Source: Synchiropus splendidus (Eukaryota; Chordata; Actinopteri; Syngnathiformes; Callionymidae). From it: 64,000 nucleotides of DNA. Where the stretch lies: assembly GCF_027744825.2 (NCBI RefSeq), contig NC_071334.1, forward strand, positions 41,393,437-41,457,436, read 5' to 3'. The translations under genes were made by a program, and so were the position numbers. Below are positions 55,601-64,000 of this stretch, piece by piece (positions within the stretch are counted from its first letter, which is position 1; each line of letters begins with the position of its first letter). The notes under the pieces are model-generated. The model saw nothing but the letters and a program-made list of their open reading frames with translations, was not told the origin of the DNA and ran no database searches.

Positions 55601-58429
55601 TCCCAATCCACAACTTACTTTTTAGTTCTTCCGTTAAGAAGGTAAATGTGCCTACTATTCCTTCCTATTATTATGAAAGTTTGTGCTTCCATTCTGAAGG
55701 TACAAACGGTTTATCCTTTTCCAAACCCTGCTGCTCACTCATTACTCAAGGATGAAATCATCATATGGGACAGATGGGAAAAAAAGTAGTTACACCATGC
55801 TAAAATTCAGCGAACCAGAATAGTACAGCAGGGGGGAATTAAAGCCTCGCATGAGGGAACTAGTCTCAAAGCTATCCTGTGATAACAGCGTAGCCTCTCT
55901 ATACATCAATCTTATCGGGCAGTACAGAGCTCCACCCTCAGTGAAGACACAGAATAAGGTTTTTCTAAAGACCCTCAGGACAATACGTTCCTTACTGCCA
56001 GAGATGTTCTAATGACACACACAACTCAACATTTTCAGTGGACCGTGTAATGGGTGGGCTATATCTTGTATATGTCTGTATATGTCATGTCAGTTTTACG
56101 ACTGCTACAACGCAAGTCAAGACAAGTCTTAAATACTGTACATGTAACATGACGGTCAAATATGAATTCATGGAGAAAATAAAAACACTGATAATTATGG
56201 TTTAAATTGAAAAGCATTTGAATTTTTTACTGCTCAAGGACACGGCAAATTGTGTCTGTCCTTTGTGAAGACTTTCTGCCATCTGCCCTTGACATGCATA
56301 GATGTTCTAATAGCAACGGCAAGACGGACCACGAATTATGAACAGCCTGAGAAACACTTACTACTCAACCTTAGCATGCATATCTCCAGCACTGCAATGG
56401 CAACATATTATTTACAGAGCTCGTTCCACATGTCCAAAAACCATTAAAAAGATAATATTCTTTATTCCTGTCACATTACAGGACTAAAGCAAAACACTAT
56501 CCTTCCAGTGTGGTGATTCTCTCATGGACGTTTGGCTACTTCTACGTGCACCATGGCAACGCATAACGAATAACCTGCAGTGGGTTAAGTGAAACATCAA
56601 TACCACCAGGTGATGTGGTATTGTAGCAAAAAATGTTTATTACTAATGTAGCGTAACCCCCAAATGTCCACTCAATCATGTACTGACACTATCATATTAC
56701 CAACTGGTAACCATCAAAAGTCAAACGTCTCATGTGGATTGTGGACAAACCATTAAAAGGAGAGTATGCAGGAGAACTCCACTTACTTAGCCTGAAACAC
56801 TCAACTATATAAACAGAGCCGTCCAGCCTTTGAAGACAAATGACGATGGCAGATGTTGTTGAACATACGCTGGTCCCAAAACTCCAGAGCACGTCATCAT
56901 TAACTGTTGCCATGGTAAGATCGATGAACACAAGCTGACTGCATGATCAATTCCTCTTATAGTCATCAGACTACTTTTTTTCCCCCATTTCCCTCTCTGT
57001 CGTGAAGTATTTGGACTCTTCTCCTGTGGTAAGTAGCTTGACTCAAGTCAGCAGTGTGTTTTTCATGGCAGTCTGTCCTTCATGTCATTCTCAGTAATGA
57101 AACACAGACACTTTTACAACAAGCGTCCTTCCAAGTCAAATAGTCTGTGTAGGATTAGGACAGATGATGTGACTCTTCCCAAAAAGGTCAAGGAGCAAAA
57201 CCAACTGTTTCCTAATGGAATCCTTTGTATGCATTGTGACCCCAGAGGTCGGCTCTTAGTGCTGATACATTAATGCAATAGAAAAAAATCTCATCCCTCT
57301 GATGCCTGGTCAGGCACGTACAACAAGAAAAGCACTGAGGAATAGAGACCTCCTCGCCCTGACCAATCCATATATTATTGCCTGCTGCAGCTTTTCTCAA
57401 TGGAGGAGAATAAGAGAGAATGTATGTGTGCTGTTCATTTATATGTGTGTGTGTGTAGCCGCTGCATGTGGGAGCGGTTACAGGATGAGTGATGACTCTC
57501 GGAGAGTGTAGAAGTTCCCAGCTGATTGTCCAGCTCTGAACAGTTTGTACAGTTTGGTTGTGACGGAAAATGAACCAAAGTAATGTTCTGTTGACAACTC
57601 ATCTCGTCCCTGCCCGAGCTCCAGCCGACAACGGGACATTAAAACCCAGGAGTGCACGCTCCAGCCCTGGAGGTGTTGAGACTGAGCATCTCTCCTGTGA
57701 CGCTTGACCACGGTCCAGCGTTTTTAAGTCGGGTGCACCACGGACCTTTCTACGGCAAAGACAGCACCACTGCACCCGTAGCTTATAGACCGGTGCAGCT
57801 TATGTATGAACCAGATCTAGTTTGGCGTAGTGGGTGCGACTACAGTGATCAACCTCGGATCCGGATTTATCTCGGATACCTCGGATTTATTTTTTTACTG
57901 AACTCCGGGCCACTGGGGGTCATTCAGACAGGGAAATGTCATAATGAAACACTGTGTGTATACATTATTTGCATTTTATGGTGTGTTCCGTGTGAAGGCA
58001 GACACCAAAGCTGAGCATGCTAGAGTTCACAATTGTGGTTTTAATTGTATTTTTTGACACTTGAAATGCAACAGTTGACACTGTTGATGTAATTCGATTC
58101 ACCCGTGTGCCCACCCTGATGAGTCAGCTGACACGGTGTCTTTGATCAGCTGATTTATGACCTGCACCAGCTGCTGTGAGAGACTCAGATACTGGAGGAT
58201 TTATTTTCATGATCGCAGTTTTAGGCATGTTTAATACATTAGTAGTTACAGAGATTGCAATTTGAGCTGATGACCTGCTTCTATCATGTTTGGTCCTGGA
58301 GCATAACCCCTGCTTTTAACAAGAGAACACTGTACATGTAAACCATTGTGCGGCACCAGGATCTTATATCTTATATATCAGCTTATGCATGGATTGTCCG
58401 GTGGCAGTCATGTTTGTTCAGGGAACATG

Positions 58430-58508
<79 letters not shown>

Positions 58509-59228
58509 CCGAGAGTTACTTACCGCTCCCGCTCCTGCTCCAGCAGATTGGTGAACTCATCGCTCTTCCTTATAAACTCTCCGTGGTTTCTCTTCTCATC
58601 TTCCAGCTTGTAAAGAGCCTGTTTGTGGGACTGCTCCACTATCAGGAGCTGCTCCAACATGCGTCGGTATGTTTCCCGTTGCTTTTCCACCAGCTTGTCC
58701 AGCTGAGCAAGAAACGTCAGAGATGTACAGTTTATTTCACCATGGGAACTGAGTGGTCTGTGGTGGTGGCAGGTGTAAGCTCTTACCTCTAACATGGGCC
58801 TTTCGTAGATGTCTTCTTGGAGGCCATCAGCTTTGCCCTGGACGGCATCTCTCTGCAGAGCCTGCAGGACCTTGTGTGGTGTGACAAATCCATATTTGGC
58901 CTCCAATAGGGCCAGATCAATTTTTTCTGCTTTCAAAACTGTAATCACTTCATCTCTGGCCTGCAGGTAAAAGAGTTGGTATCCTGTCAGAATATTTTCT
59001 CTAGTCTATCAAGACGACGACTTCAAACTTTTAATAAAGTATGCAGAAGAAAACCACTTTCAGCGGTGTGAGGTAAAAGCATAGTGGTGTGTGTGACCCA
59101 ATGACACTATAACGCAATCAAACAGCTTGCAGTAGGCATGAACGATTATTGTAATTCACATTGGCAGTGTGAAATCACCAAGCATGCAATATGAAAAACA
59201 CAAATCCCCTGCGGAGGCAAAGCAAGCT

Positions 59229-59262
<34 letters not shown>

Positions 59263-60529
59263 TTATGGGGACATTTTGCTACTTGGGGCTATTTGTGGGG
59301 TCCTTTTGCCACATGAGTTTAAGACTCAAATTTGAGAATTAAAACTTAAAACTCACAATTACTGGGTCATTATCATTGAAATAGTTGTTGAAAGCCAAAT
59401 AGAACTCAACAATGTTTGCTTTTTGTGAAAATCATGTCTAAAAATGTATTCCAAACTATTTATGCAATATTAAAAGAAACAGTGAAAAACTTACAAACCA
59501 CATTTGATATTCTGTATTTGTTAATTCAATTATTCAACTTCAATTTTGGTTACAAGTTTTCATTTTGCTGTATCCCTACTTTTAATCCAGAATAAATTTG
59601 AGCAAAGTGAATATTAATGTTGTCACAACTCAAGTCGATATTTTCGTAATACATAAAGGAGCCACCATCACAATCCTGGATTTGCAATGCAAATCTTCCA
59701 GAAACCATGAGAAAATTTTTTCCTCTTATATACATATATACATAAATGAGCAATACATCTGATTATTTTGTGCTTCAGTGAATTATATATGGCCATTATT
59801 TTCTCTAGATCATTCATCCTCCTGAGCTGATCGCTGTATATGTACGTCTTCACTGACCACTCAAACTCCAGCATGTGGATGTCTTCAATTAGTTGCCTTA
59901 GAAATGATTAATGTTCCCACAAATGTTTTCTGTCTACCATCGTTTCTTGGATAATCTTCTCACAGCATCCACTTCCTCTCGAACATTGCTGCCAAATAAT
60001 TCCCGAATACTGCCTAGTTATAATGACGGGAAGTTGCCTCCACTGTCAAGCCTCTGTTAACATGGGCTGTTGGTCCATCATGAGTGACCGCTGTTACAGG
60101 GCCAATATGTCTGACTGCATGTCCGACTGGGGTCAGTGCCATGCCTGCAGGGCTGCAAACTCTGTAACGTTCCCATCGCTTTATCCAAGTTCCTGTGCTG
60201 TTCCTGTCACTTTGGATTACCTGAAGCTCTCCTTCCAGCAAGCTCAGCAGAAACACCAAGTCGTCTCGGGAAAGGTCTCGGCCCTTCTCCCTGCGGCCTC
60301 CTTTTGTAGCCGCACTCGCGCTGCTGCTGCTGATGCAACAGCTGATCTTGGCTGCCTTATGATTCCGCTGGATTGTACCTGTGTCATCTGGTGGCTTCCG
60401 GTGTCGACCCCGGCGCTCTGCTCTTAGCGAGGGCTCATCCTGCTCTGTGCTTCGTCTCTGTGTGTCCGCTGGCTCATGTCCAGACATGGATTTTGTCACA
60501 TCCTCCAGACTATTGCTGCGGGATCGCAT
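25429..60529 (-). CDS. filip1l: Filamin A-interacting protein 1-like, whole gene
   Basis: Minus-strand exons in order: 60529-60221 (103 codons, start Met-Arg-Ser-Arg), 58960-58787 (58 codons), 58702-58524 (59 codons plus two bases), 31581-28764 (938 residues plus stop), with an optional last exon 25647-25429. The main form is 1,159 residues, close to human FILIP1L (about 1,135). N-terminal residues about 70-250 ([37 protein letters not shown]) match the CTTNBP2 N-terminal domain family. Residues about 180-800 are nearly continuous coiled coil; the C-terminal third is Ser/Thr/Pro-rich with [11 protein letters not shown] and [12 protein letters not shown] blocks and ends [10 protein letters not shown], like human FILIP1L. 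The protein binds filamin and is described as a cytoplasmic inhibitor of cell migration, angiogenesis and Wnt signalling. FILIP1 is excluded by [11 protein letters not shown] and the terminus. It is convergent with ect2l. Confidence 0.95.
25765..25830 (-). repeat. Short LINE-tail remnant (GATTAGATTA type)
   Basis: ATTAGATTAGATTAAATCAG followed by a TGGCATTTATTACTC block resembles the beginning of the repeat at 6493. Only a fragment. Confidence 0.4.
26440..26600. repeat. Divergent family A relic
   Basis: AGTAGGTGGCACTCTCCG, a GTGAGATTTCAGTGAA block and CACTAGATGGTGCC keep the family order at low similarity. Confidence 0.4.
26601..28763. other. filip1l intron between the large exon and alternative last exon (or 3' UTR of the short form)
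   Basis: No other gene is supported. An ATTAAA on the minus strand (plus-strand TTTAAT near 28238) could serve the short filip1l form, making 28.2-28.76 kb its 3' UTR. Confidence 0.4.
28764..31581 (-). CDS. filip1l: filip1l large exon (coiled coil and C-terminal region)
   Basis: The acceptor GTGTTTCAG ends at 31582. The first base completes an arginine codon split with exon 3, giving [10 protein letters not shown]. The frame is open to TGA at 28766-28764. The last codons (GTA AGT AAT...) are themselves a consensus splice donor, so the exon end is alternative: read-through to this stop, or splicing after 28785. Confidence 0.95.
32278..32311. repeat. Perfect 13-bp hairpin
   Basis: GTTGCCAGATCCA (32278-32290) and TGGATCTGGCAAC (32299-32311) are exact reverse complements with an 8-nt loop. 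Possibly the fused ends of a degenerate inverted-repeat element. Confidence 0.8.
33510..34010. repeat. Family B long-inverted-repeat element, copy 1 (both arms)
   Basis: The left arm has CACTCCCATGACGCTGGGAAAG, then AAAAAGGCAGCC and TTGACACAT. The right arm carries the inverted versions: TGTCAACATG, GGCCGC, CTTTCCCAACGTCAC and GGAGTGAG. The arms are about 100 bp each and the interior is GC-rich. Related copies lack one arm (39860-40340, 42185-42440, 47155-47660). Confidence 0.75.
36551..36752. repeat. Family A inverted-repeat element, copy 3
   Basis: Starts CTAGTGATGGGTTGATGATG, contains CCACCAGATGGCACTGTCTG and CCAAGAGCGCCATCTAGTGG, and ends CACTTCATCTACCTAGTG. The two ends are imperfect inverted repeats. 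Confidence 0.8.
38830..39690. repeat. Dispersed element with GTTACGTGAGTAAC (DIRS- or LTR-like)
   Basis: The near-palindrome GTTACGTGAGTAAC at 39052-39065 follows CCTAG. Sequences on either side repeat a CTATTGGTT-AAACCAC motif (38860s and 39110s). This kind of GTTACGT-GTAAC block is common in teleost genomes around transposon ends, and I recall it near DIRS-type elements. No recombinase or reverse transcriptase frame is visible. Confidence 0.4.
39860..40340. repeat. Family B element, copy 2
   Basis: Contains AATGACGTTGGGAAAGTTGCC, AATGCAGCCTTCAACGTTGC, TTGACACATTGG, CACATGAAAAAAAGAC, GCGCTCCATTCATTTTAC and GGGGTTATAAATAGCAACTG, in the same order as copies at 42185 and 47155. Confidence 0.75.
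42185..42440. repeat. Family B element, copy 3
   Basis: Contains TGATGTTGGGAAAGTGG, AAAAAAGGCAGCCCTCAGTG, TTGACACATTGGCAGTGC, CACGTGAAAAAAAAAGACG and GGGGTTATAAATAGCAACTG. Confidence 0.75.
43200..43256. repeat. (AATAC)n / (AATAT)n pentanucleotide repeat
   Basis: A run of AATAC units flanked by AATAT units. Confidence 0.95.
43589..44321 (-). mobile_element. Solo LTR, Ty3/gypsy-type
   Basis: On the minus strand it starts TGTCATGTCCGCAC (44321) and ends CTAATCATGACA (43589), giving TG...CA ends about 733 bp apart with no coding between. Flanks are CTTGG and CCTGG, a near-match to a 5-bp target duplication. The TGTCATG start resembles the LTR at 4001-4646 but the bodies differ, so a related, not identical, family. 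Confidence 0.65.
45010..45595 (+). repeat. Family C hAT-like non-autonomous element, copy 1
   Basis: Shares CTTGACCACACACCTT, CAAAACTTT, CACTTAGCACAATTGCTCTT, GGTTCCTTTGGTGGTGAGCCTC and an end like GGCTGAAAAAGGTT with 48400-49070 (reverse) and 51955-52580. The AACCTTTTTCAGCC...GCCTC...CACC ending is typical of hAT-type ends; the class is inference. Confidence 0.65.
45310..45375. repeat. Two adjacent perfect hairpins
   Basis: ACTCGCAGACCA / TGGTCTGCGAGT (45310-45321 and 45329-45340, 7-nt loop) is followed without gap by GGCAATATGGCAAA / TTTGCCATATTGCC (45341-45354 and 45362-45375, 7-nt loop). They lie inside family C copy 1. Confidence 0.95.
47155..47660. repeat. Family B element, copy 4
   Basis: Contains ACGGTGGGAAAGTTGCC, TTGACACATTGG, ATTCATTCTACATTTAA, GGAGGAGAGC and GGGGTTATTAATGACAT. 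Its distal half (CATGATGCGCCATACGC) is the inverse of the interior of copy 1. Confidence 0.7.
48400..49070 (-). repeat. Family C hAT-like element, copy 2
   Basis: Reverse-orientation copy with GGAACTTCGGCCAAAGAGCAATTGTGC, CCACTTTTGGAGC-like blocks, TTTTAAACCACAAAGC and AACTGGATGTTGAGCAGATC, matching copies at 45010 and 51955. Confidence 0.65.
49515..49945 (-). mobile_element. Non-LTR retrotransposon (LINE) 3' fragment
   Basis: The minus strand encodes [12 protein letters not shown], then [11 protein letters not shown], the common C-terminal end of LINE ORF2 proteins downstream of the reverse transcriptase. Upstream (higher coordinates) a [17 protein letters not shown] segment is separated by in-frame stops, so the copy is 5'-truncated and dead. 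Confidence 0.8.
50785..50910. repeat. Dispersed repeat with TTTGGACTGTGGGAGGAAACC
   Basis: CTAGAGTCACCAA, then TTTGGACTGTGGGAGGAAACC, GAAAGCCCATGC and GGAAGAACAT are blocks of a repeat widespread in vertebrate, especially fish, genomes. I cannot assign its class. Confidence 0.5.
51955..52580 (+). repeat. Family C hAT-like element, copy 3
   Basis: Contains CTTGACCACACACCTTCAC, GTGGTTTAAAAGTTGGC, CACTAAGCACAATTGCTCTT, GGTTCCTTTGGTGGTGAGCCTC and an end AAGGTTGAAAAACATTGCTG, closest to canonical hAT termini among the three copies. Confidence 0.65.
54335..55390. repeat. Probable non-autonomous transposon with GGGAATT/TTCTTAT-type ends
   Basis: The left part (GGATGGGAATTAATAAG... GATTCTGTTATTGAT... 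CCTTAGCGATTCT) and the right part (AATCGGCTCTTCCTTAGAATTCAATG) are inverted-like blocks typical of a common fish DNA transposon. The interior of about 0.9 kb has no transposase. Confidence 0.4.
57715..57835. repeat. Fragment of a dispersed element (CTTATAGACCGGTGCAGCTT)
   Basis: The CTTATAGACCGGTGCAGCTT and CTTATGTATGAAC blocks recall a repeat motif common in fish genomes. Only a fragment is visible. Confidence 0.35.
58435..58505. repeat. (TA)n microsatellite next to filip1l exon 3 donor
   Basis: About 35 uninterrupted TA units, ending about 13 bp from the exon 3 splice donor GTAAGT (58523-58518). Confidence 0.97.
58524..58702 (-). CDS. filip1l: filip1l coding exon 3
   Basis: Acceptor TTGCTCAG ends at 58703 and donor GTAAGT starts at 58523. 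It encodes [20 protein letters not shown] and the downstream coiled-coil segment ending Leu-Glu-Gln-Glu-Arg-Glu, matching FILIP1L. A long (TA)n tract begins about 13 bp beyond the donor. Confidence 0.93.
58787..58960 (-). CDS. filip1l: filip1l coding exon 2
   Basis: Acceptor TTACCTGCAG ends at 58961, donor GTAAGA starts at 58786, phase 0 at both ends. It encodes [20 protein letters not shown] followed by [19 protein letters not shown], the conserved CTTNBP2-N core. The 84-bp intron to exon 3 is compact. Confidence 0.93.
59225..59400. repeat. (TG)n and family D dispersed repeat, copy 4
   Basis: A (TG)n run is followed by TTATGGGGACATTTTGC, GTGGGGTCC, GAATTAAAACTTAAAACTC and ACTGGGTCATTATCATTG, like the copies in ect2l introns. 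Lies in filip1l intron 1. Confidence 0.6.
60221..60529 (-). CDS. filip1l: filip1l coding exon 1
   Basis: ATG at 60529-60527 starts Met-Arg-Ser-Arg, the same first residues as human FILIP1L. The exon ends Leu-Leu-Glu-Gly-Glu-Leu-Gln at donor GTAATC (60220). The middle is low-complexity, Ser/Arg-rich. A splice acceptor-like TTTCGTGCAG lies about 10 bp upstream of the ATG, so a non-coding exon probably lies further upstream. Confidence 0.9.
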
Positions 60530-60899
60530 ATTCCCCTACCTGCACGAAACACAGAGGAAGCTTTATTTTGATATTCTTAGAGTAACTCCAAAGTTAAACC
60601 TTACTGAAGTTGATTTTTCTTTTTCAACCAGCAATAGTAGCTGTCTGTATTGTACTGCTGAAGAGCAGAAGAAATGTATTAAAATATGATAATTTCAGAC
60701 AAATATCACTCATTTTATGTGAAGTACAAAAAAAGACTCAGAGACGGCAGAGATGACATGGCAGGTCAGATCGGAAAATTATGGGTGCCAAGCATGGGAG
60801 CACCACTACTCTAGACTCTCCTCACGGCATCTGGTTGGGTGCCATTATCGCAGTATTATTGCTGAGCAGAATGCAGGCAATTCATTTAAAAACCTAAAA

Positions 60900-60902
<3 letters not shown>

Positions 60903-60936
<34 letters not shown>

Positions 60937-60950
60937 CATATATATATAAA
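60903..60950. repeat. (AT)n microsatellites
   Basis: Two short AT runs upstream of filip1l coding exon 1. Confidence 0.9.
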
Positions 60951-62409
60951 TCATTTAAAAAACTACAAACCAAACAATGAGCAAGAATTTAAAAAGTGCC
61001 GAGGACGACAGTTTTACTCACTAACATTGTCACTTCACACTGTGTCAAAAAGCATGTGAAAGCGTGTTTGTGTATGTATGCTGCTCCTTTTCACGAATGT
61101 GTATGAATGCCATGCTGTTGTTCCCTCTTTCACTACATAACTTCCTGACGTGAGACCTCTTTGTCCTGGTTAAAATGTTCCTGTTGTTGAGCTTGGAATT
61201 GGCACTCAGAATGCATCGTTGCACATTATGAGTCACCGACATAACCAGAAACCTTTGAGAAACGATTGAGCGGCTCACCAACTACAACCTGCCAAGTTCC
61301 ATTTACAGTTACTTAATTTCCTGCAGACTTTTAAGGTGATGATAGATGTGCTCATGAAGCGGTGTACCAAAGATCATAGCTTATAAAGCCATGCAGAGTC
61401 GCTCGAGGTGAGTGAATGGGCCACTCGCTGAGTCACAGATCCATCACACTGTGATAAAAAATGAAAAGATGTGCAGTCAAAGCCCGTCTGCTGCTATGCC
61501 AAGTAATATATGACTTTTTCAGAAGAATGCCCCTTTAAAAGTAAATACAGCTCAGGAAAGAAAGCAACGGTGAAGCAAGACATGCCGGGACAGATCTGCA
61601 AATGTTTGATGTGAGAGTGAATAATCTATCCAGATGCATTACATCACCATTTATCTGGTTTGGCTTGCCTTACAAAGTTTCCTTCAATCTAAGCTGCAGT
61701 GTTTCACAACGACTTCGTTTTGATGCTCTCTTTTGTCACTCAGCATCAAGTACAAAAAAGAGATGGCACACCAAACGATAAAGGCTTCTTGCTAATATTT
61801 GTTGGAGGGATATTTGTGTTCCTCTGATGGCACTTAAAACTTCCTAACGCTGAATACAGTCGAACAACAGTGTATTCAAGAGGAGGGCAGCCTGCTGGGG
61901 TTGTGGTCAGTGTTGCACGCTCAGCATTAGATGGGCAGTTTGCAGTTTTGACCTGTCTATTGGGAGTGATGACATTTGCATCATCACTAAACTTGACTCC
62001 ACAAAACTAGGCAAAACTGGGATCTAGGCAGGACTCCTCATTGGCAACCAGAGTTTGTTGTGTGCTGATGACTGGTAGATGCACCTGTTTAATATATAGC
62101 GAGTACATTCTTTTGTCATGGTAGTGAGCTATCATAGAACAATACTATCCCGACATATCCCAATCTTCGGTCTTTTACACAACGTGTCAAGCACCACCAG
62201 CTATGTTGTGTTTGTTTGTGAAAGTGCTCAGTTATCCGGGTCAACACGCAGCAAAGGTTTGAATCAGGTCAACTAGTAATAGTCAAAGAAAATGTTTGTC
62301 AGATCTAAAAAGCCGGGTTGGAGTTCAGGCTTATATTAGGCCAGTTGAATGGGCAAAGTTGTTGATGGACATGAGAAGAACCAATTCAGTACAAATCAAA
62401 CATTTTGTG

Positions 62410-62545
62410 ATTCTCTGGATTTTTTCTTCTCATTTTGTAGTTGAAGTGTACCTATGATGAAAATTACAGGCCTCTCTCATCTTTTTAACTGGGAGAACTT
62501 GCACAATTGGTGGCTGACTAAATACTTTTTTGCCCCCCTGTATGT
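62410..62545. mobile_element. Tc1/mariner-like terminal inverted repeat remnant
   Basis: CATTTTGTAGTTGAAGTG, ACCTATGATGAAAATTACAG, GAGAACTTGCACAATTGGTG, GGCTGACTAAATACTTTTTT and GCCCCCCTGTAT follow the order of a fish Tc1-like terminal repeat. No transposase nearby. Confidence 0.75.
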
Positions 62546-63404
62546 GATGTGTATTGCATGGAAATTCTAAGGTGAAGTCAATGTACAAACAGTGAGAGCT
62601 AGTGTCAACATGAAAAGGTGTATAACTGGGGTTTACATGAGCAAGTGTCACGAAAAGAAGCCACACACCTTCCCACACACATTGATGTAAAGATGATGAA
62701 GCAGTGCACAGACTGTTAATTTTACAGGACAAAGGTGAGGAAGCAGGTGTTGCACCACACCCACTGCTGCACATACACGCATGAGCATGCATGCAAACGG
62801 ACACGGAGATTCCTTCAGAGTGACATCATGCTGGTGTCAGAGTGATTTAGGAGCAGGGAGAAGAGAGAGAGCAGGAGTGCGGCTGACTCGTCTCTTCCAC
62901 ATGAAACCCCTCACCACAGTCCAAGCCACACTCAGTGGTATATACTTTCCTTGACAGTTTTAGCTTCTTGCTTGACTCACAACATACATCCAGTAGTCTA
63001 TAAGGAGTTTTGATTACAGAGGTCATTGAGAAAACATTTTTGGGGGAATTTTGTTCCTAATATTTCAGAATAATGAAGAGATTGTTTCAAAAGGATTTCC
63101 CAGTGGTGTGTAGGAAATAAACTGGGTGAACAGCAAGGAAAACAAGCCTCTATGTTGTAGCCTACAAATGTTCTCACTCATCTTCTCTTTGATCTCTGAA
63201 ATTGCCAGGATGTCTCCGAAGTATTTAGACTTAGTGTCCATGAATAATTGCGTTTGGGCGTCTGTTGCTGCAGGTCAGATCAATTCAACTAATTTTATTT
63301 TGATTTATTATGGACTACACAGACAGATACATTGAAAGTGCTTCAGTGTACAGACCAGATGCTGGTAGTGTGTTACCACTGGGCACAGCAGTGTCATTTA
63401 TCCA

Positions 63405-63640
63405 TACAGAACAGGTCAAAAGTTTGGACGGGCCTTCTGATTCAGTGTTTTTTCTGCATTTTTACTACTTTCTGCATTTTAGATACACACCGAAGACATC
63501 AAATATATGAAGCAGGATATATGGAGTTATATAGCATAGTAAATCATGAATGACCCTAAATATGTTTCAAAGTAGCCGCCTTTTGCTTTGTTGCTAGTCA
63601 CCTGTTGGAAAACCTGATCAGGTGACAACATCATAAAGCT
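63405..63640. mobile_element. Second Tc1-like terminal repeat remnant
   Basis: ACAGGTCAAAAGTTTGGACG, a CATTTTAGATACACACCGAAG block, GAAGCAGGATATATGGAGTT and TTTCAAAGTAGCCGCCTTTTGC match the pattern of a different fish Tc1 terminal repeat. No transposase is seen. Confidence 0.75.
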
Positions 63641-63907
63641 CATCACTAGAAAGCAATGTTATTTTTAACAATTCCAGATGGCTCAGTCGTAATTGCCATT
63701 TCAGTATTATGAACCATCAAACTACTCATGGTAATTTTAGAGTTTGAAAGTAAAAATCTAGATGATACAGTAGTGCCAGTGGTCAATGAGGTCGATACAC
63801 GATGAGATCCACCCCGTCATTAAGAAGCAGGATTTACTTGAACGTTTGAGAGAACATTCTATCTGCCATCCACTTTCTTTAGTGTGACAATTTAATTAAA
63901 AGATTAA

Positions 63908-64000
63908 TTGAATTGCAGGGTTGATGAAACAGTGTCCTAATTTAGAGAAGCCACTAGATGACGCTTTTGGTTGAGAAATGTGAGGTTTTATTGAATTAGA
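63908..64000. repeat. Family A inverted-repeat element, copy 4 (cut by window end)
   Basis: GCAGGGTTGATGAAACAGTG, TCCTAATTTAGAGAAGCC, CACTAGATGACGC and GTGAGGTTTTATTGAATTAG follow the same order as copy 2. Confidence 0.75.

Larger units (their letters stand above)
31582..58523 (-). other. filip1l intron 3 (26.9 kb, repeat-rich)
   Basis: The donor GTAAGT at 58523 and acceptor TTTCAG at 31587-31582 delimit it, and the protein is continuous with FILIP1L across the join, so no exon is missing. Repeat copies of at least three families, a solo LTR, a LINE fragment and simple repeats are listed separately. Stretches between them, notably 34020-36540, 36760-38830, 40350-42180, 46070-47150, 49070-49500, 50920-51940, 52590-54330 and 55400-57700, show no coding, RNA or repeat signal I can support. 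No nested gene was found. Confidence 0.85.
60541..64000 (-). other. filip1l upstream / 5'-UTR intron region
   Basis: A splice acceptor (TTTCGTGCAG) just before the coding start implies a non-coding exon upstream, which I cannot place. Two Tc1-like terminal repeats and a family A copy occur here; no other gene is supported. Confidence 0.5.

Noticed and set aside
31582..58523. A nested gene such as cmss1, which overlaps FILIP1L in human
   Set aside because: No open frame in the intron shows a recognisable domain or exon chain; the longest are low-complexity or inside repeats.
58346..58792. A 148-residue plus-strand frame over the TA tract
   Set aside because: It is a translation of the (TA)n microsatellite plus antisense of filip1l exon 3.

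Overview
The window is vertebrate nuclear DNA, almost certainly from a teleost fish. Three multi-exon genes have GT-AG introns and vertebrate-only domain architectures, several introns are only 53 to 100 bp, and the intergenic and intronic DNA is full of repeats typical of fish (Tc1-like and hAT-like ends, Rex1-like LINE tails, Ty3/gypsy LTRs). I cannot name the species. Gene assignments rest on my memory of the vertebrate protein families; no search was run.

Layout. Positions 1-4646 hold the 5' part of a Ty3/gypsy LTR retrotransposon on the minus strand, with a 646-bp LTR and a gag-pol reading frame that stays open for 1,317 codons and runs off the left edge. Positions 4647-8600 are intergenic with a LINE-like tail. 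Positions 8625-12055 hold ccdc28a (+), with a TATA-type promoter, a non-coding first exon and a 23-nt microexon. Positions about 13647-24671 hold ect2l (+), an F-box / DUF4347 / RhoGEF (DH-PH) protein with at least 20 coding exons. Positions 25429-60529 hold filip1l (-), convergent with ect2l. It has three small 5' coding exons at 58.5-60.5 kb, a 26.9-kb intron, a 2.8-kb exon carrying most of the protein, and a downstream alternative last exon. Positions 60530-64000 are the upstream or 5'-UTR-intron region of filip1l.

ccdc28a and ect2l are head-to-tail neighbours in human as well (6q24), so this linkage is conserved. filip1l, on human chromosome 3, takes the place where reps1 would follow in human. 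The 3' ends of ect2l and filip1l face each other, with opposite-strand AATAAA hexamers 8 bp apart. filip1l appears to make two C-termini: one by reading through a splice donor to a stop 21 nt later, the other by splicing 3.1 kb downstream to an exon whose end resembles the paralogue FILIP1.

The large filip1l intron is mostly repeat DNA. It contains three or four copies of a long-inverted-repeat element, three copies of a hAT-like element, a solo LTR, a LINE fragment, simple repeats and a DIRS/LTR-like fragment. No second protein-coding gene could be supported inside it. I found no clear evidence of an undescribed molecular system. The best leads are the intact retrotransposon frame, the dual filip1l C-terminus, the 53-nt intron (or 17-nt duplication) in ect2l, and the multi-copy inverted-repeat elements.
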